Program-made: the position numbers and the translations under genes
DNA from: Xanthobacteraceae bacterium 501b
GTDB lineage: Bacteria; Pseudomonadota; Alphaproteobacteria; Rhizobiales; Xanthobacteraceae
Length of the DNA stretch: 64,000 nt
Direction: 5' to 3'
NCBI GenBank assembly: GCA_000378025.1
Contig: KB899087.1
Span: 2,108,001-2,172,000, forward strand
The notes under the pieces: model-generated
Told to the model about the DNA's origin: nothing
What the model saw: only the letters and a program-made list of their open reading frames with translations
Database searches by the model: none
In this document: piece after piece, positions 18,420 to 26,773 of the stretch
How the letters are laid out: each line of letters opens with the position of its first letter
Position numbering within the stretch: the first letter of the stretch is position 1

Positions 18420-19499
18420 GCGCGGAAATGCGACGTGTCCATCATCCACTTCGTGGCCGAATACTACCCGCACTTCATCGGGCGCGAGTGCCGCCGGGGC
18501 ACGCGCTGCGTGCTCGGCCATACCGTTTGGGAGACCGACCGGCTGCCGGGCCACTCGCCGGCGCTGATCAATCGGCTCGATGCCGTGATCGTGCCCAGCG
18601 AATGGAACCGACAGGTCTTCCGTGACAGTGGCGTGGTGATCCCGATCTGGGTCGTGCCGCATTTGCCCCGGCCCGAGCGTGCGGCCACTGTCGAAGACCG
18701 GGTGCGGCTGCAGCGACGCCTGCCGCCGTTGCCGGGCCGGCGGATCTTCTACACCGTCTCGACATGGCTGGAGCGCAAGTCCATCGGCCCGCTGGTGGCG
18801 GCCTTCGCCGAGGCCTTCAGCCACGACGATCCCGTGGCGCTTGTGATCAAGACCAGTGTTCACGATCTGGAGCGCGTGCGACGCGATCCCGGGCATGAGG
18901 GCGAAAGCGTGCCGGTGCTGCCGCAGTTCGAGGCGATGATCGGCCGCGCCGTGCTGCGCCAGGGCCGCCTGCCGCCCCCCCCATCTGCCTGCTCACCGAC
19001 GATCTGCCGGATTGCGAGCTGCACGCCCTGCATGCGCTGGGCGACTGCTTCGTGTCGCTGTGCCGCGCCGAAGGCTGGGGTCTCGGCGCCTTCGAGGCCG
19101 CCTGTGCCGCTCGCCCGGTCGTGATCACCGGCTGGGGCGGGCCCACGGCCTTCCTCCGGTCCGATGCGGCCTATTTCGTGGACTGGTCCATGGCGCCGGT
19201 GCGCCCCGGCGAGGCCAATGCCAGCTACACGCCGGACCAGCGCTGGGCCGAGCCCGACATGAGCTCGGCCGTGGCGGCGCTGCGCGCTGTCGCGGCCGAT
19301 CCTGCCGAGGCGGCGCGGTGCGCTGGCCGCGCGGCGCATCCGGCATTCCATCGTGCCGGCGGCGGTTGCCGATGATCTGCTGCAGCGCCTCGCCACCCTG
19401 GTGGCGGGCCCGCCGGCTGCGAAACCTCGTGCCAGCCTGCCAGGCCGGGCGCTGCGCCGGGCCCGTGCCGCACTAAGGAGCGTATTCGCCGCCAGGTGA
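18420..19499 (+). pseudogene. Glycosyltransferase, 5'-truncated and frameshifted twice
   Basis: The first frame reads CDVSIIHFVAEYYPHF, GHTVWETDRLPGHSPALINRLDAVIVPSEWNRQVF and FYTVSTWLERKSIGPLVAAFAEAF, a typical GT4 core. At an eight-C run (18975-18982) the frame shifts; the next frame gives LCRAEGWGLGAFEAACAARPVVITGWGG, which holds the conserved donor-binding E-G-x-G-L-x-x-x-E-like motif. A second shift near 19320 restores RRIRHSIVPAAVADDLLQRLATL and the stop at 19499. The 5' end is missing or rearranged at about 18400. A sequencing error in the C run could explain the first shift but not the second or the missing start. Confidence 0.72.
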
Positions 19500-19645
19500 A
19501 GGCGCGGGACACCGGCCGCATGAGGCGCCTCCGGAGAAAGCCTCTCGGCGCGGCTCTCGAACGCTGTTGCGAGGCCATCCGCTCAGTTGAGCTTTTTGCC
19601 CCGGCTCGGCGGATCAGGCTGCCGAGGCGGCCAGTTGATGAGCGT

Positions 19646-20143
19646 TCAGCGCGACAGGCGGTTCTCGTCATCGATCAGGACAAGGCGAGCGGGGGCCGCG
19701 GCCGCCCAGCGCCAGAGGACCAGATTCAGATCCTCCGCCGTCGCGCCGGGCGCAAAACTGCGCACCAGCAAGCCATTATGGCCGGCGTCGATCAGGCGGC
19801 GGGCAAAGGCCTGTGTCCGGGCCTCCCCGGTGGCCCGCATTTCATCGCGCCAGCCGGCAGCGGCGAGCGCGGCCGTATCCATGCCCTCGCTCATGAGCGC
19901 GGCCGTATCGCGGCCGTCGAAAATCCGATGGATCTCGGCCTCGTAGGAAACCAGCGTCGTCGGCTGCAGGTTGCCCACCTGGTTGGCCTCGCGCAGCGCG
20001 GTTATGACCGACAGCGATGTGTAGAGCGCCGGCACGCCCTTCGCATTGAAGCGCCCGCCATAGAGTTCCGCGCCACGGCCCGACAGCGGCTCGCGTGCAT
20101 GGATCGGGTTCAGCGCCCGATAGAGCTTGCCGACATACTGCAT
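19646..20143 (-). CDS. RES family toxin (NAD+-degrading)
   Basis: 165 residues forming the RES fold: early Arg in KLYRALNP, the GRGAELYGGRFNAKGVPALYTSLSVITALREA core and a late LVLWRWAAAAPARLVLIDDENRL. RES toxins resemble ADP-ribosyltransferases and deplete NAD+, halting growth. The gene begins 6 nt after the stop of its Xre/MbcA-type antitoxin, the standard gene order for this type II system. Length fits the family (150-180 residues) and no truncation is seen, so the toxin looks intact. Confidence 0.9.
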   Translation of the reverse strand: MQYVGKLYRALNPIHAREPLSGRGAELYGGRFNAKGVPALYTSLSVITALREANQVGNLQPTTLVSYEAEIHRIFDGRDTAALMSEGMDTAALAAAGWRDEMRATGEARTQAFARRLIDAGHNGLLVRSFAPGATAEDLNLVLWRWAAAAPARLVLIDDENRLSR

Positions 20144-20149
20144 GCGTGG

Positions 20150-20500
20150 TCAGGCGTGGATGCCGGCATCGACCGCGTCGATATAGTCGAGCACGTCGTC
20201 GGCTCGGCCCATCCGCACCAGCTGCATCGCCGTCTGGCCGGAAAATCCCGACAGAGGCTCGGAGCGATACCAGGCATACGCCATCAGTGCCGAGCCGACG
20301 CGCGGCTCGACCTTGTTGATGATCTCGACCATCTCGCGCAGGCGACGCTGGGTCTTGTCCGAACGGATCCGGTCCTTGCGCTGGATCGCATCCCGGCCAA
20401 GCCCCGTCGTGCGGGCGATTTCGTCATTCGTGGTTCGCAGCGTCTCGGCGATCCGTCGCGGCGCGAAAATGCCGTCATCCGCATATTGGGCCAGACTCAT
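20150..20500 (-). CDS. Xre/MbcA/ParS-type antitoxin
   Basis: 116 residues in two parts. The N-terminal helix-turn-helix (FAPRRIAETLRTTNDEIARTTGLGRDAIQRKDRIRSDKTQRRLREMVEIINKVEPRVGS) binds DNA; the C-terminal MbcA/ParS toxin-binding domain has FSGQTAMQLVRMGRADDVLDYIDAVDAG. It precedes the RES toxin on the same strand. It likely represses its own operon through the inverted repeat at 20535-20552, 35 nt upstream of its start. The gene order and both domains make the pairing clear. Confidence 0.9.
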   Translation of the reverse strand: MSLAQYADDGIFAPRRIAETLRTTNDEIARTTGLGRDAIQRKDRIRSDKTQRRLREMVEIINKVEPRVGSALMAYAWYRSEPLSGFSGQTAMQLVRMGRADDVLDYIDAVDAGIHA

Positions 20501-20534
20501 CGCTCAGGCCTCCCTGCCATTACGCCATCAATAT

Positions 20535-20552
20535 TGACGCAATATAACGTCA
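20535..20552. promoter_or_regulatory. Candidate toxin-antitoxin operator
   Basis: TGACGCAATATAACGTCA is an inverted repeat (TGACG, 8-nt AT-rich spacer, CGTCA) directly upstream of the antitoxin gene, in the only AT-rich stretch nearby. Antitoxins of this family repress their own operon, so it is the obvious operator candidate. Confidence 0.5.
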
Positions 20553-20662
20553 GATGGAGTGGCATTCAAGGAGGGATCGCCCGCAAGGTGCGGCGGGCGG
20601 GAGGCGGCCGCCGCTGTGGGCGGCGGCAGAGGTGGCACGGCCCTCAAACCCGGGCCGAGCGA

Positions 20663-21190
20663 TCAGCACCGGGCTTCGTCCGTGCGGCCGGACTCGAACA
20701 GGAACCAGCTGCGGCGCTCGGTCTCGTCGATCCAGTTCTCGATCAGGCTGGCGCTGGCGACATCGCCGTGCTCGTCGCACAGCGCGTGGGTGGCGCGCAG
20801 AAAGCCGGTGAGCGCGACATTGTCGCTGCGCAGTTCGGCGAGCATGTCCTGGGCTGTGACGAAATCGGCGTCATTGTCCTCAAGCCGCGACAGGCGGGCA
20901 ATATGGCCGACCGAGCGCAGCGTCGTGCCGCCCAGCTTGCGAACGCGTTCCGCGAGTGCGTCGGTCATGGCGAAGATCTGGTCGCCCTGCTCGTCGAGCA
21001 TCAGGTGGTAGTCGCGGAAATGCGGGCCTGAGAGGTGCCAGTGGAAATTCTTGGTCTTCATGTAGAGCGTGAACACATCGGCCAGCAGGGTGGTCATGGC
21101 GGCGGCGAGGTCTACCACCGCGTTGGAGGGCAGCGAGGTAGGCGTCGCCAGCGGTGCAAGCCGGCGCTTCTTGGTGGCTTCGATGTCCAT
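20663..21190 (-). CDS. dps: Dps family DNA starvation/ferritin-like protein
   Basis: The ATG at 21190 (MDIEATKKRRLAPLATPTSL) has GGAG upstream; frames further 5' are not protein-like. 175 residues. The four-helix core has the intersubunit ferroxidase residues: two histidines in KNFHWHLSGPHFRDYHLMLDEQGDQIF and the following Asp and Glu. The N terminus is lysine/arginine-rich, which in Dps helps DNA binding. It forms a dodecameric cage that oxidises iron with peroxide and protects DNA. It lies next to the receiver-only protein gene on the same strand, with 122 nt between. Confidence 0.93.
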   Translation of the reverse strand: MDIEATKKRRLAPLATPTSLPSNAVVDLAAAMTTLLADVFTLYMKTKNFHWHLSGPHFRDYHLMLDEQGDQIFAMTDALAERVRKLGGTTLRSVGHIARLSRLEDNDADFVTAQDMLAELRSDNVALTGFLRATHALCDEHGDVASASLIENWIDETERRSWFLFESGRTDEARC

Positions 21191-21312
21191 GACAGGCTCC
21201 ATTGGGGTGGGTTCGGGTTGCGGTATTCGAGACATGGCAAGGCTGAACATGCGCCGCAGAGGGGCGTTCGTCTTGCCAGCTCGAACGGTCAGGGCGTGCT
21301 GGCGGAGCACGT

Positions 21313-21696
21313 CTAATGTGGTCGAGGCTGGCCTTTGAGCGCTTCAAACACGAAGCCCATGATGGTGTCGGCGTCGAAAGGCTTGGCGAGGAAGCCGACG
21401 GCCCCGGCCTCCTCTACCCGCCGCCGTACCCGCTCCTCGGGAAAGCTGGTGATGAAGATGACCGGCAAGCCCGTGCCACGCGCACGCAGAACATCGAACA
21501 GTTCGATGCCGCTCATATCAGGCATCTGAACATCGGTGATCACGCAATGGATCTCCGCCATTCTCGACGAGGCGAGAAAGGCTTCTGGCGAAGCAAAAGC
21601 GCTTGTCTTGAAGCCGAACGAGCGGACAAGGCTCTCGGTTGCCACACGCACCGAGTCATCATCATCGATGATGGCGATCATCGGAACGTCAGACAC
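21313..21696 (-). CDS. Single-domain response regulator (receiver only)
   Basis: 127 residues consisting only of a CheY-like receiver: acidic cluster IIDDDDSV, phospho-acceptor Asp55 (CVITDVQMPD), Thr/Ser in FITSFPEE and Lys in LAKPFDAD. No output domain. The FITSFPEERVRRRVEEAGAVGFLAKPFD segment marks a FixJ-type receiver subfamily seen in rhizobia. It is close to a FixJ/FixL-like pair transcribed in the same direction and may compete for phosphate or act as an intermediate. A paralog with about 60% identity lies at 38762-39136. Confidence 0.9.
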   Translation of the reverse strand: MSDVPMIAIIDDDDSVRVATESLVRSFGFKTSAFASPEAFLASSRMAEIHCVITDVQMPDMSGIELFDVLRARGTGLPVIFITSFPEERVRRRVEEAGAVGFLAKPFDADTIMGFVFEALKGQPRPH

Positions 21697-21793
21697 GAGA
21701 TATTCCTTTCGCGGTCAAAGCGGCACGCCTTGGCGCGTCCCCGCAAGAATGGCGCGAAAGATCCGAAATTCACATTATACTCAGGTTTGCAAT

Positions 21794-22453
21794 CTACGCC
21801 TTTGAGATGCCAAGGCCGAGTGTTTCCGCCATTCGCACCAGATCCGCCAGGGATTTGGCGTTCATTTTACGCATCACATGGCCGCGATGAATCTTCACGG
21901 TGATTTCCGAGAGATGGATCTGCGCGGCCACCTGTTTGTTCATCAGCCCCGAGGTCACCAGCGCCATGACTTCCTTCTCGCGCGCGGTCAGCGACTGGTA
22001 CAGCGCGCGGATATCGGTCGAGGCCTTGTCCGCCTCGCTCTGCCGGCGGTCGTTCTCCAGCGCCGTCGCCACGGCATCCAGCATGTCCTGGTCGCGGAAC
22101 GGCTTGGTCAGGAAGTCGACCGCGCCCGCCTTCATCGCCCGCACCGTCATCGGGATATCGCCATGCCCCGTCATGAAGATAATCGGCATGTTCATGGGCG
22201 ATGTCGCGATCTGCGACTGGAAGTCGAGCCCGCTGACGCCCGGCAGGCGGATGTCCAGAACCAGGCAGCGCGGCACGGCGGGGGGCTTGGCGGCAAGGAG
22301 TTCGGCGGCCGAGCCGTATAGCTCGACGCGCAGCCCAACCGAGCGGAACAGGCTGCTCAGCGCCTCGCGCAGCGCCTCGTCATCATCGACCACGATCACC
22401 GTGGGCGCGGCAGGAGCGGCGGGCGTGCGGCTGGAGGAAGAGTTGGAAATCAC
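21794..22453 (-). CDS. FixJ-like response regulator (receiver plus LuxR-type HTH)
   Basis: 219 residues. The receiver spans about residues 18-135: VVDDDEALRE, phospho-acceptor Asp67 (CLVLDIRLPGVSG), FMTGHGDIPM and FLTKPFRDQDM. A LuxR/NarL helix-turn-helix occupies about 150-200 (LTAREKEVMALVTSGLMNKQVAAQIHLSEITVKIHRGHVMRKM). Its start codon overlaps the stop of the sensor kinase gene (ATGA), so the two are one operon and one two-component system. FixJ-type proteins activate transcription when phosphorylated; the signal is not known here. Confidence 0.93.
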   Translation of the reverse strand: MISNSSSSRTPAAPAAPTVIVVDDDEALREALSSLFRSVGLRVELYGSAAELLAAKPPAVPRCLVLDIRLPGVSGLDFQSQIATSPMNMPIIFMTGHGDIPMTVRAMKAGAVDFLTKPFRDQDMLDAVATALENDRRQSEADKASTDIRALYQSLTAREKEVMALVTSGLMNKQVAAQIHLSEITVKIHRGHVMRKMNAKSLADLVRMAETLGLGISKA

Positions 22454-23904
22454 GGCACCAGTTCCTTCAGTGCGGGCAGTTTGACGGTGAAGCTCATCCC
22501 ATGATCGGCATTGGCCACAAACGAAATACGTCCGCCATGGGCTTCGATGATGGAGCGGCAGATCGACAGCCCCATGCCGAGCCCTTCCTTCTTCGTGCTG
22601 TAAAAGGCGGTGAAAAGCTGGCTCGCGCTCTGCGGGTCAATGCCGATGCCGGTGTCCCGCACCTCGAGCGTGGCGGTGCCCTGCCCGCCGCCCTCGCGGG
22701 CCCCGCGCGTGGTGATCGACAGCGTGCGGGCCCGCCCCGTGACGCCGGCCATCGCCTGTATGGCGTTCATCAGCAGGTTGATGACGACCTGCTGCAACTG
22801 CACGCGGTCGCCTGATATGTCGGGCAGCGCGGCGTCGAGCGCGAGCCCGACGCTGACACTGTGCGAGGCAGCCTCCCGTTCCACCAGCGCCAGCGCGTCC
22901 TCGACGATCTCGTTCAGACTGAGCGGCATGTGGTCGGGGTCGGCACGGCGCGCCAGCGCCCGCAGGCGGGCGATCACATTGCTGGCGCGCTTGCCATTGC
23001 TGATCATGCGCTCCACCGAGGCGCGGGCTTCGCCAAGGTCCGGCACCTCGCGCCCGAGCCAGCGCAGGCATGCCTCGCCATTGGTGACGACGGCGGCAAG
23101 CGGCTGGTTGACCTCGTGAGCGATGGAGGCGGTGAGTTCGCCCATGGTCGCGACCCGCGTCGCGTGGGCAAGCTCGGTCTGGGCCTTTTGCAGCATCGCT
23201 TCCGAGCGTTTGCGTTCGGTGATGTCGTTATTGGTTTCCATCACCGCGACCGGGCGGCCCGCCTTGTCCATCTGCAACGACCATCGACTGACAACGGTCA
23301 CCTGCGTGCCGTCGCGCTTGAAATGCGTCAGCTCGCCGGCCCATTGGCTGTCCGCCAGCAGCGCCGCCTGGATACTGGCCGGCGTGTCCGGAAACCGGGT
23401 GCGCAGCAGGCTGGCGGCCGTCTGCCCAAGGGCTTCCGCCCGGCTCCAGCCATAGAGCTGTTCGGCGCCCTGGTTCCAATAGGTGATCCGGTCGGCCATA
23501 TCGCGCACGAAGATGGCGTCATGGGTGAGGTTCAGCAGGTTGGCCTGCTCGCGCAGAGCGGACGTCACCTGCTGATTTCGCAGGGTCAGGAGAGAGGTGA
23601 TTGTGATGGCGGAAAGGCTCACGCCCAACCGAACCAGCGCCGAACTGTCCCAATCATGCTGGTGCACGATCAGGAAGCTGATGGTGGTGAGGGCGATGCA
23701 GCCGCCCGAAACCGCCAGCACGCCGCGACGCCCGAGGAAGTGCGCCGACGGCATGATGACCGCGACGTAGAGGACGGCAATGGCGGTGTCGAGCGGCGTG
23801 AGCGTATCGACGGCAAAGATCGGTGCGGCCATGATGAAGGCGATGACCGGGAAGAAATAGGGAGAACCTGCACCGTTCTCTCCGCGCGTACCCTTTATAG
23901 CCAC
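22450..23904 (-). CDS. PAS-domain sensor histidine kinase (FixL-like)
   Basis: 484 residues. Residues 14-110 hold about four membrane segments forming a small membrane sensor, followed by one PAS domain (about 122-235: LNLTHDAIFVRDMADRITYWNQGAEQLYGWSRAEALG). Then HisKA with His263 (ASIAHEVNQPLAAV), and a HATPase with the N box (NLLMNAIQAM), G1 (DTGIGID) and G2 (GLGMGLSI). The PAS lacks an obvious FixL heme histidine context, so oxygen sensing should not be assumed. It is the first gene of the operon with the FixJ-like regulator. Confidence 0.92.
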   Translation of the reverse strand: MAIKGTRGENGAGSPYFFPVIAFIMAAPIFAVDTLTPLDTAIAVLYVAVIMPSAHFLGRRGVLAVSGGCIALTTISFLIVHQHDWDSSALVRLGVSLSAITITSLLTLRNQQVTSALREQANLLNLTHDAIFVRDMADRITYWNQGAEQLYGWSRAEALGQTAASLLRTRFPDTPASIQAALLADSQWAGELTHFKRDGTQVTVVSRWSLQMDKAGRPVAVMETNNDITERKRSEAMLQKAQTELAHATRVATMGELTASIAHEVNQPLAAVVTNGEACLRWLGREVPDLGEARASVERMISNGKRASNVIARLRALARRADPDHMPLSLNEIVEDALALVEREAASHSVSVGLALDAALPDISGDRVQLQQVVINLLMNAIQAMAGVTGRARTLSITTRGAREGGGQGTATLEVRDTGIGIDPQSASQLFTAFYSTKKEGLGMGLSICRSIIEAHGGRISFVANADHGMSFTVKLPALKELVP

Positions 23905-24268
23905 GTGCCCCCCTTGCCGCCGCCGCTGTACTCAGCTCGTCATGACGTATCGTCAGATCGCGCATGACGGTTCAACCCGCCACGTAAAGCTTTCTCGTTC
24001 GCACGGTCTAGAATGGAAGCGAGAAAGAGGACAACGGGCGCCCTCCCCTGGCCGGCGGGAGCAGGCCATGGCCCCGGCCGAGCCCGCGTGGGCCCATGGC
24101 CGGCTGCCGGATCGCCATTGGCATGAGCGGCAGATCAACGGAATATACCAAGGTATGAAGGCGGGCATCCAAGAGCATATTGAATGAAACGCTCGTACAA
24201 TTTTGCGTGGCGACAATACGTCTACTCTCATCTCATCGAATTGCCTGATGATCTTGAGAGGATTTCAG
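23905..24268. other. Intergenic region between divergent kinase and AraC genes
   Basis: About 360 nt with no gene. It must hold the promoters of the two-component operon (leftward) and the AraC gene (rightward). TGACGTATCGTCA at 23943-23955 is a perfect inverted repeat with a 3-nt spacer located 38 nt upstream of the kinase start and is the best operator candidate. Purine-rich GAGAGGA just before 24269 is the AraC ribosome site. Confidence 0.5.
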
Positions 24269-24844
24269 ATGCACTCCCCAGTCGCCACCACAACTGTAAA
24301 CGGCGTGTATTGCGAAACCACTGAGCGTCTCCAGGAAGCAGACGGCCATATCGATGCTCTGGACCGCAATGCGCGGGCCCGGGCGGCCCTGCCGAAATGG
24401 CGCCTCAAGCGGGTTGTCGAATATGTGAACATGAATCTCGGCGAGCGCATCACCCTCGCCGACATGGCCGCCGCGGCCGGGCTCAGCCGCATGCATTTCG
24501 CCGCGCAGTTCAGGCTGGCGACCGGGCAGCGTCCGCACGACTTCCTCCTGCACCGCCGCATCGAGATGGCGCAGGAGCTGCTCGCCGGAACCAACCAGCG
24601 CATCATCGACATTGCGCTGGCGGTCGGCTTCCAGACGCAGGCGCATTTCACCACCGTGTTCAAGCGCCTTGTCGATAACACGCCGCGTCAGTGGCGTTTC
24701 ACCGAGGCCCGCCGCTTCAAGACCCAGAAGGCCCAACAGGCGCCGCGTCGCGACCTCGCCGCCCTCAGCCCTATGAGCATCGTGGCCGCCGGCTGGCAGG
24801 GCACCGCACGGGCCACCGAGGCGCGCCCCGCGACCGGGTTCTGA
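24269..24844 (+). CDS. AraC family transcriptional regulator
   Basis: 191 residues starting MHSPVATTTVNGVYCETTERL after a GAGAGGA ribosome site; an in-frame ATG at 24203 lacks one. Residues about 48-150 form the two-helix-turn-helix AraC domain: LADMAAAAGLSRMHFAAQFRLATGQRPHDFLLHRRIEMAQELL and IIDIALAVGFQTQAHFTTVFKRLVDNTPRQWR. The N-terminal part is too short for a cupin sensor, so the ligand response, if any, is unclear. The protein lies upstream of an alpha/beta hydrolase gene on the same strand and is a candidate regulator of it. Confidence 0.9.
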   Translation: MHSPVATTTVNGVYCETTERLQEADGHIDALDRNARARAALPKWRLKRVVEYVNMNLGERITLADMAAAAGLSRMHFAAQFRLATGQRPHDFLLHRRIEMAQELLAGTNQRIIDIALAVGFQTQAHFTTVFKRLVDNTPRQWRFTEARRFKTQKAQQAPRRDLAALSPMSIVAAGWQGTARATEARPATGF

Positions 24845-25072
24845 CACGGCGCCGTGGAACGCACGGCCCTCCCCCCTCCTACACGCCGGCGCGTCCGGCA
24901 CCGGCGTGGGCCTGCGACACCGCCAGTGCTTCCATGCCGTGCACGCCCGCAGAAAAGCACGGGCGCCGGCGCCATCGCATCGTCATTTCGCGATTGCAGA
25001 TAGAACGCTAGAACTTTTCTCGAGCGATACAGCTGCCATTCGCGGAAAACGTGCGGATCATCACGACTTTCC

Positions 25073-25094
25073 TGCACCTTATCGAAAAGGTGCA
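25073..25094. promoter_or_regulatory. Inverted repeat upstream of hydrolase gene
   Basis: Arms TGCACCTT (25073-25080) and AAGGTGCA (25087-25094) are perfectly complementary, with a 6-nt spacer, 45 nt before the hydrolase start. The preceding stretch from 24845 has no gene. It could be an operator or a hairpin in the leader RNA; there is no T run, so it is not a terminator. Confidence 0.5.
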
Positions 25095-25138
25095 AGAATA
25101 TCTTGAGCTTCAACACCTTCCATCAAAGGAATATCGCC

Positions 25139-25975
25139 ATGGGTTACGTTACCACCAAGGACGGCGTCGACATCTTCTTCAAGGACTGGGGCCCGAAGGA
25201 CGCCCAGCCCATCGTCTTCCATCATGGCTGGCCGCTGTCCTCCGACGATTGGGACGCTCAAATGCTGTATTTCCTCGGCGAAGGCTTCCGCGTCGTCGCC
25301 AGTGACCGTCGCGGCCATGGCCGCTCGGCGCAGGTGAGCGAGGGCCATGACATGGACCATTACGCCGCCGACGTCTCGGCCGTGGTCGAGCATCTCGACC
25401 TGAAGAACGCCGTCCATATCGGCCATTCCACCGGCGGTGGCCAGGTCGCGCGCTATGTCGCCAAATTCGGCCTGCCGCAGGGCCGCGTCGCCAAGGCCGT
25501 GCTGGTCGCCGCCGTGCCGCCGATCATGCTGAAGACCGAGGCTTATCCCGGCGGCCTGCCGATGAGCGTGTTCGACGGCTTCCGTTCGGCGCTGGCGGCC
25601 AACCGCGCCCAGTTTTACGTCGATGTCGCCTCCGGCCCGTTCTACGGCTTCAACCGCGACGGCGCCAAGGTCTCGCAGGGCGTGATCGACAATTGGTGGC
25701 GCCAGGGCATGATCGGCAGCGCCAAGGCGCATTATGAGGGCATCAAGGCCTTCTCCGAGACCGACCAGACCGCAGACCTCAAGGCGATGACGGTTCCGAC
25801 CCTTGTCCTGCAGGGCGATGACGACCAGATCGTCCCCCACAAGAACGCCAGCGCGCTGCAGGCGGAACTGCTGCCGGACGCCACGCTGAAGGTCTATCCC
25901 GGCTTCCCGCACGGCATGCTGACCACCCATGCCGACGTCATCAACCCGGACATCCTCGCCTTCATCAAGGGCTGA
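25139..25975 (+). CDS. Alpha/beta hydrolase, cofactor-free haloperoxidase type
   Basis: 278 residues starting MGYVTTKDGVDIFFKDWGPKDAQPIVFHHGWPLSSDDWDAQ. Nucleophile Ser97 in GHSTGGG, Asp in LVLQGDDDQIVP, and His in the late PGFPHGM segment form the triad. The HGWPLSSDDWDAQM and DRRGHGRSAQ segments are hallmarks of bacterial non-heme chloroperoxidase/esterases, which hydrolyse esters and can form peracids in organic acid buffers. It ends with a strong intrinsic terminator at 26004. Its native substrate is unknown. Confidence 0.92.
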   Translation: MGYVTTKDGVDIFFKDWGPKDAQPIVFHHGWPLSSDDWDAQMLYFLGEGFRVVASDRRGHGRSAQVSEGHDMDHYAADVSAVVEHLDLKNAVHIGHSTGGGQVARYVAKFGLPQGRVAKAVLVAAVPPIMLKTEAYPGGLPMSVFDGFRSALAANRAQFYVDVASGPFYGFNRDGAKVSQGVIDNWWRQGMIGSAKAHYEGIKAFSETDQTADLKAMTVPTLVLQGDDDQIVPHKNASALQAELLPDATLKVYPGFPHGMLTTHADVINPDILAFIKG

Positions 25976-26003
25976 GTGATCGACCGACCGTCCTCCCAAG
26001 CTG

Positions 26004-26037
26004 CGGCGATGCCTTGACGGGCATCGCCGTTTTTTTT
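26004..26037 (+). terminator. Intrinsic terminator of the hydrolase gene
   Basis: A perfect 10-bp stem (CGGCGATGCC / GGCATCGCCG) with a 6-nt loop is followed by eight T residues, 28 nt after the hydrolase stop codon. This is the clearest rho-independent terminator in the window. Confidence 0.93.
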
Positions 26038-26239
26038 CGTCGCGACGAGACAGCCGAGATCCCGCCGTGACCGCCGGAGCTGTGCCGCCAGCCATCGCCG
26101 CACCCCGCCGCCAGGGTGGCCGCTCGCCGCGTCGGCGATAACGAAAAGGCCCGGCCTGCGCGTTGGGCGCGGGCCGGGCCGAGTGATGTGGACGGGCGGG
26201 GCAACGGGTCAGAGCGGCATCATGCGCTGGACGGAACCA

Positions 26240-26773
26240 TCATATGTTCCGGGCGCCGGCCGCCTGATGGATCGCGGCGACAAGGCTGGCGACATCGCGC
26301 TCGCCATCGTACCGTACCCCGTTGATGAACAGGCTCGGCGTGCCGTTGACGCCGCTGCGCACGCCGCCCATGAAATCGGCGCGGATATGCGCGTCATAGC
26401 GGCCGTCGAAAGCGGCCTGGAGGGCCTCGGCGTCGAGATCGAGGGCTTTGCCGTAGTGCCGCAGATTGGCGTCGGCAAGTGCATCCTGGTGCTCATACAG
26501 CATGTCATGCGCTTCCCAGAACCGCCCCGCGCTGCCGGCGGCTTCGGCAAACTCGGCCGCGCGGCCGGCATGTGGATGGGACTCTACGATCGGGAAATGC
26601 CGGAACACAAAGCGCAGCCTGTCGCCCACGGCGCGCTGCACCGCCTTGAGGATGGGATAGGCCTCGCCGCAATAGGGGCATTCGAAGTCACCATATTCGA
26701 CCAGCGTTACCGGCGCGTCGGCCGGCCCTTCGCTATGGTCGTGCGCGCCGACCGGCGTGGTGAGACGGCTCAT
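26240..26773 (-). CDS. DsbA family thioredoxin-fold protein
   Basis: 177 residues from ATG 26773, which overlaps the stop of the peroxiredoxin gene by 4 nt (ATGA). The thioredoxin-like motif is Cys32-Pro-Tyr-Cys35 (VEYGDFECPYCGEAYP), and the cis-Pro region is GVNGTPSLFINGVRYDG with Thr before Pro. There is no signal peptide, so it should act in the cytoplasm, unlike classical DsbA. Being coupled to a peroxiredoxin, it may serve as its electron donor or reductant (inference from context). Open sequence further upstream in the frame mirrors the peroxiredoxin gene. Confidence 0.9.
   Translation of the reverse strand: MSRLTTPVGAHDHSEGPADAPVTLVEYGDFECPYCGEAYPILKAVQRAVGDRLRFVFRHFPIVESHPHAGRAAEFAEAAGSAGRFWEAHDMLYEHQDALADANLRHYGKALDLDAEALQAAFDGRYDAHIRADFMGGVRSGVNGTPSLFINGVRYDGERDVASLVAAIHQAAGARNI

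Noticed and set aside
22450..23904. Oxygen-sensing heme FixL assignment
   Set aside because: The PAS domain lacks a clear heme-ligand histidine in FixL context; only the general FixL/FixJ-like layout is supported.
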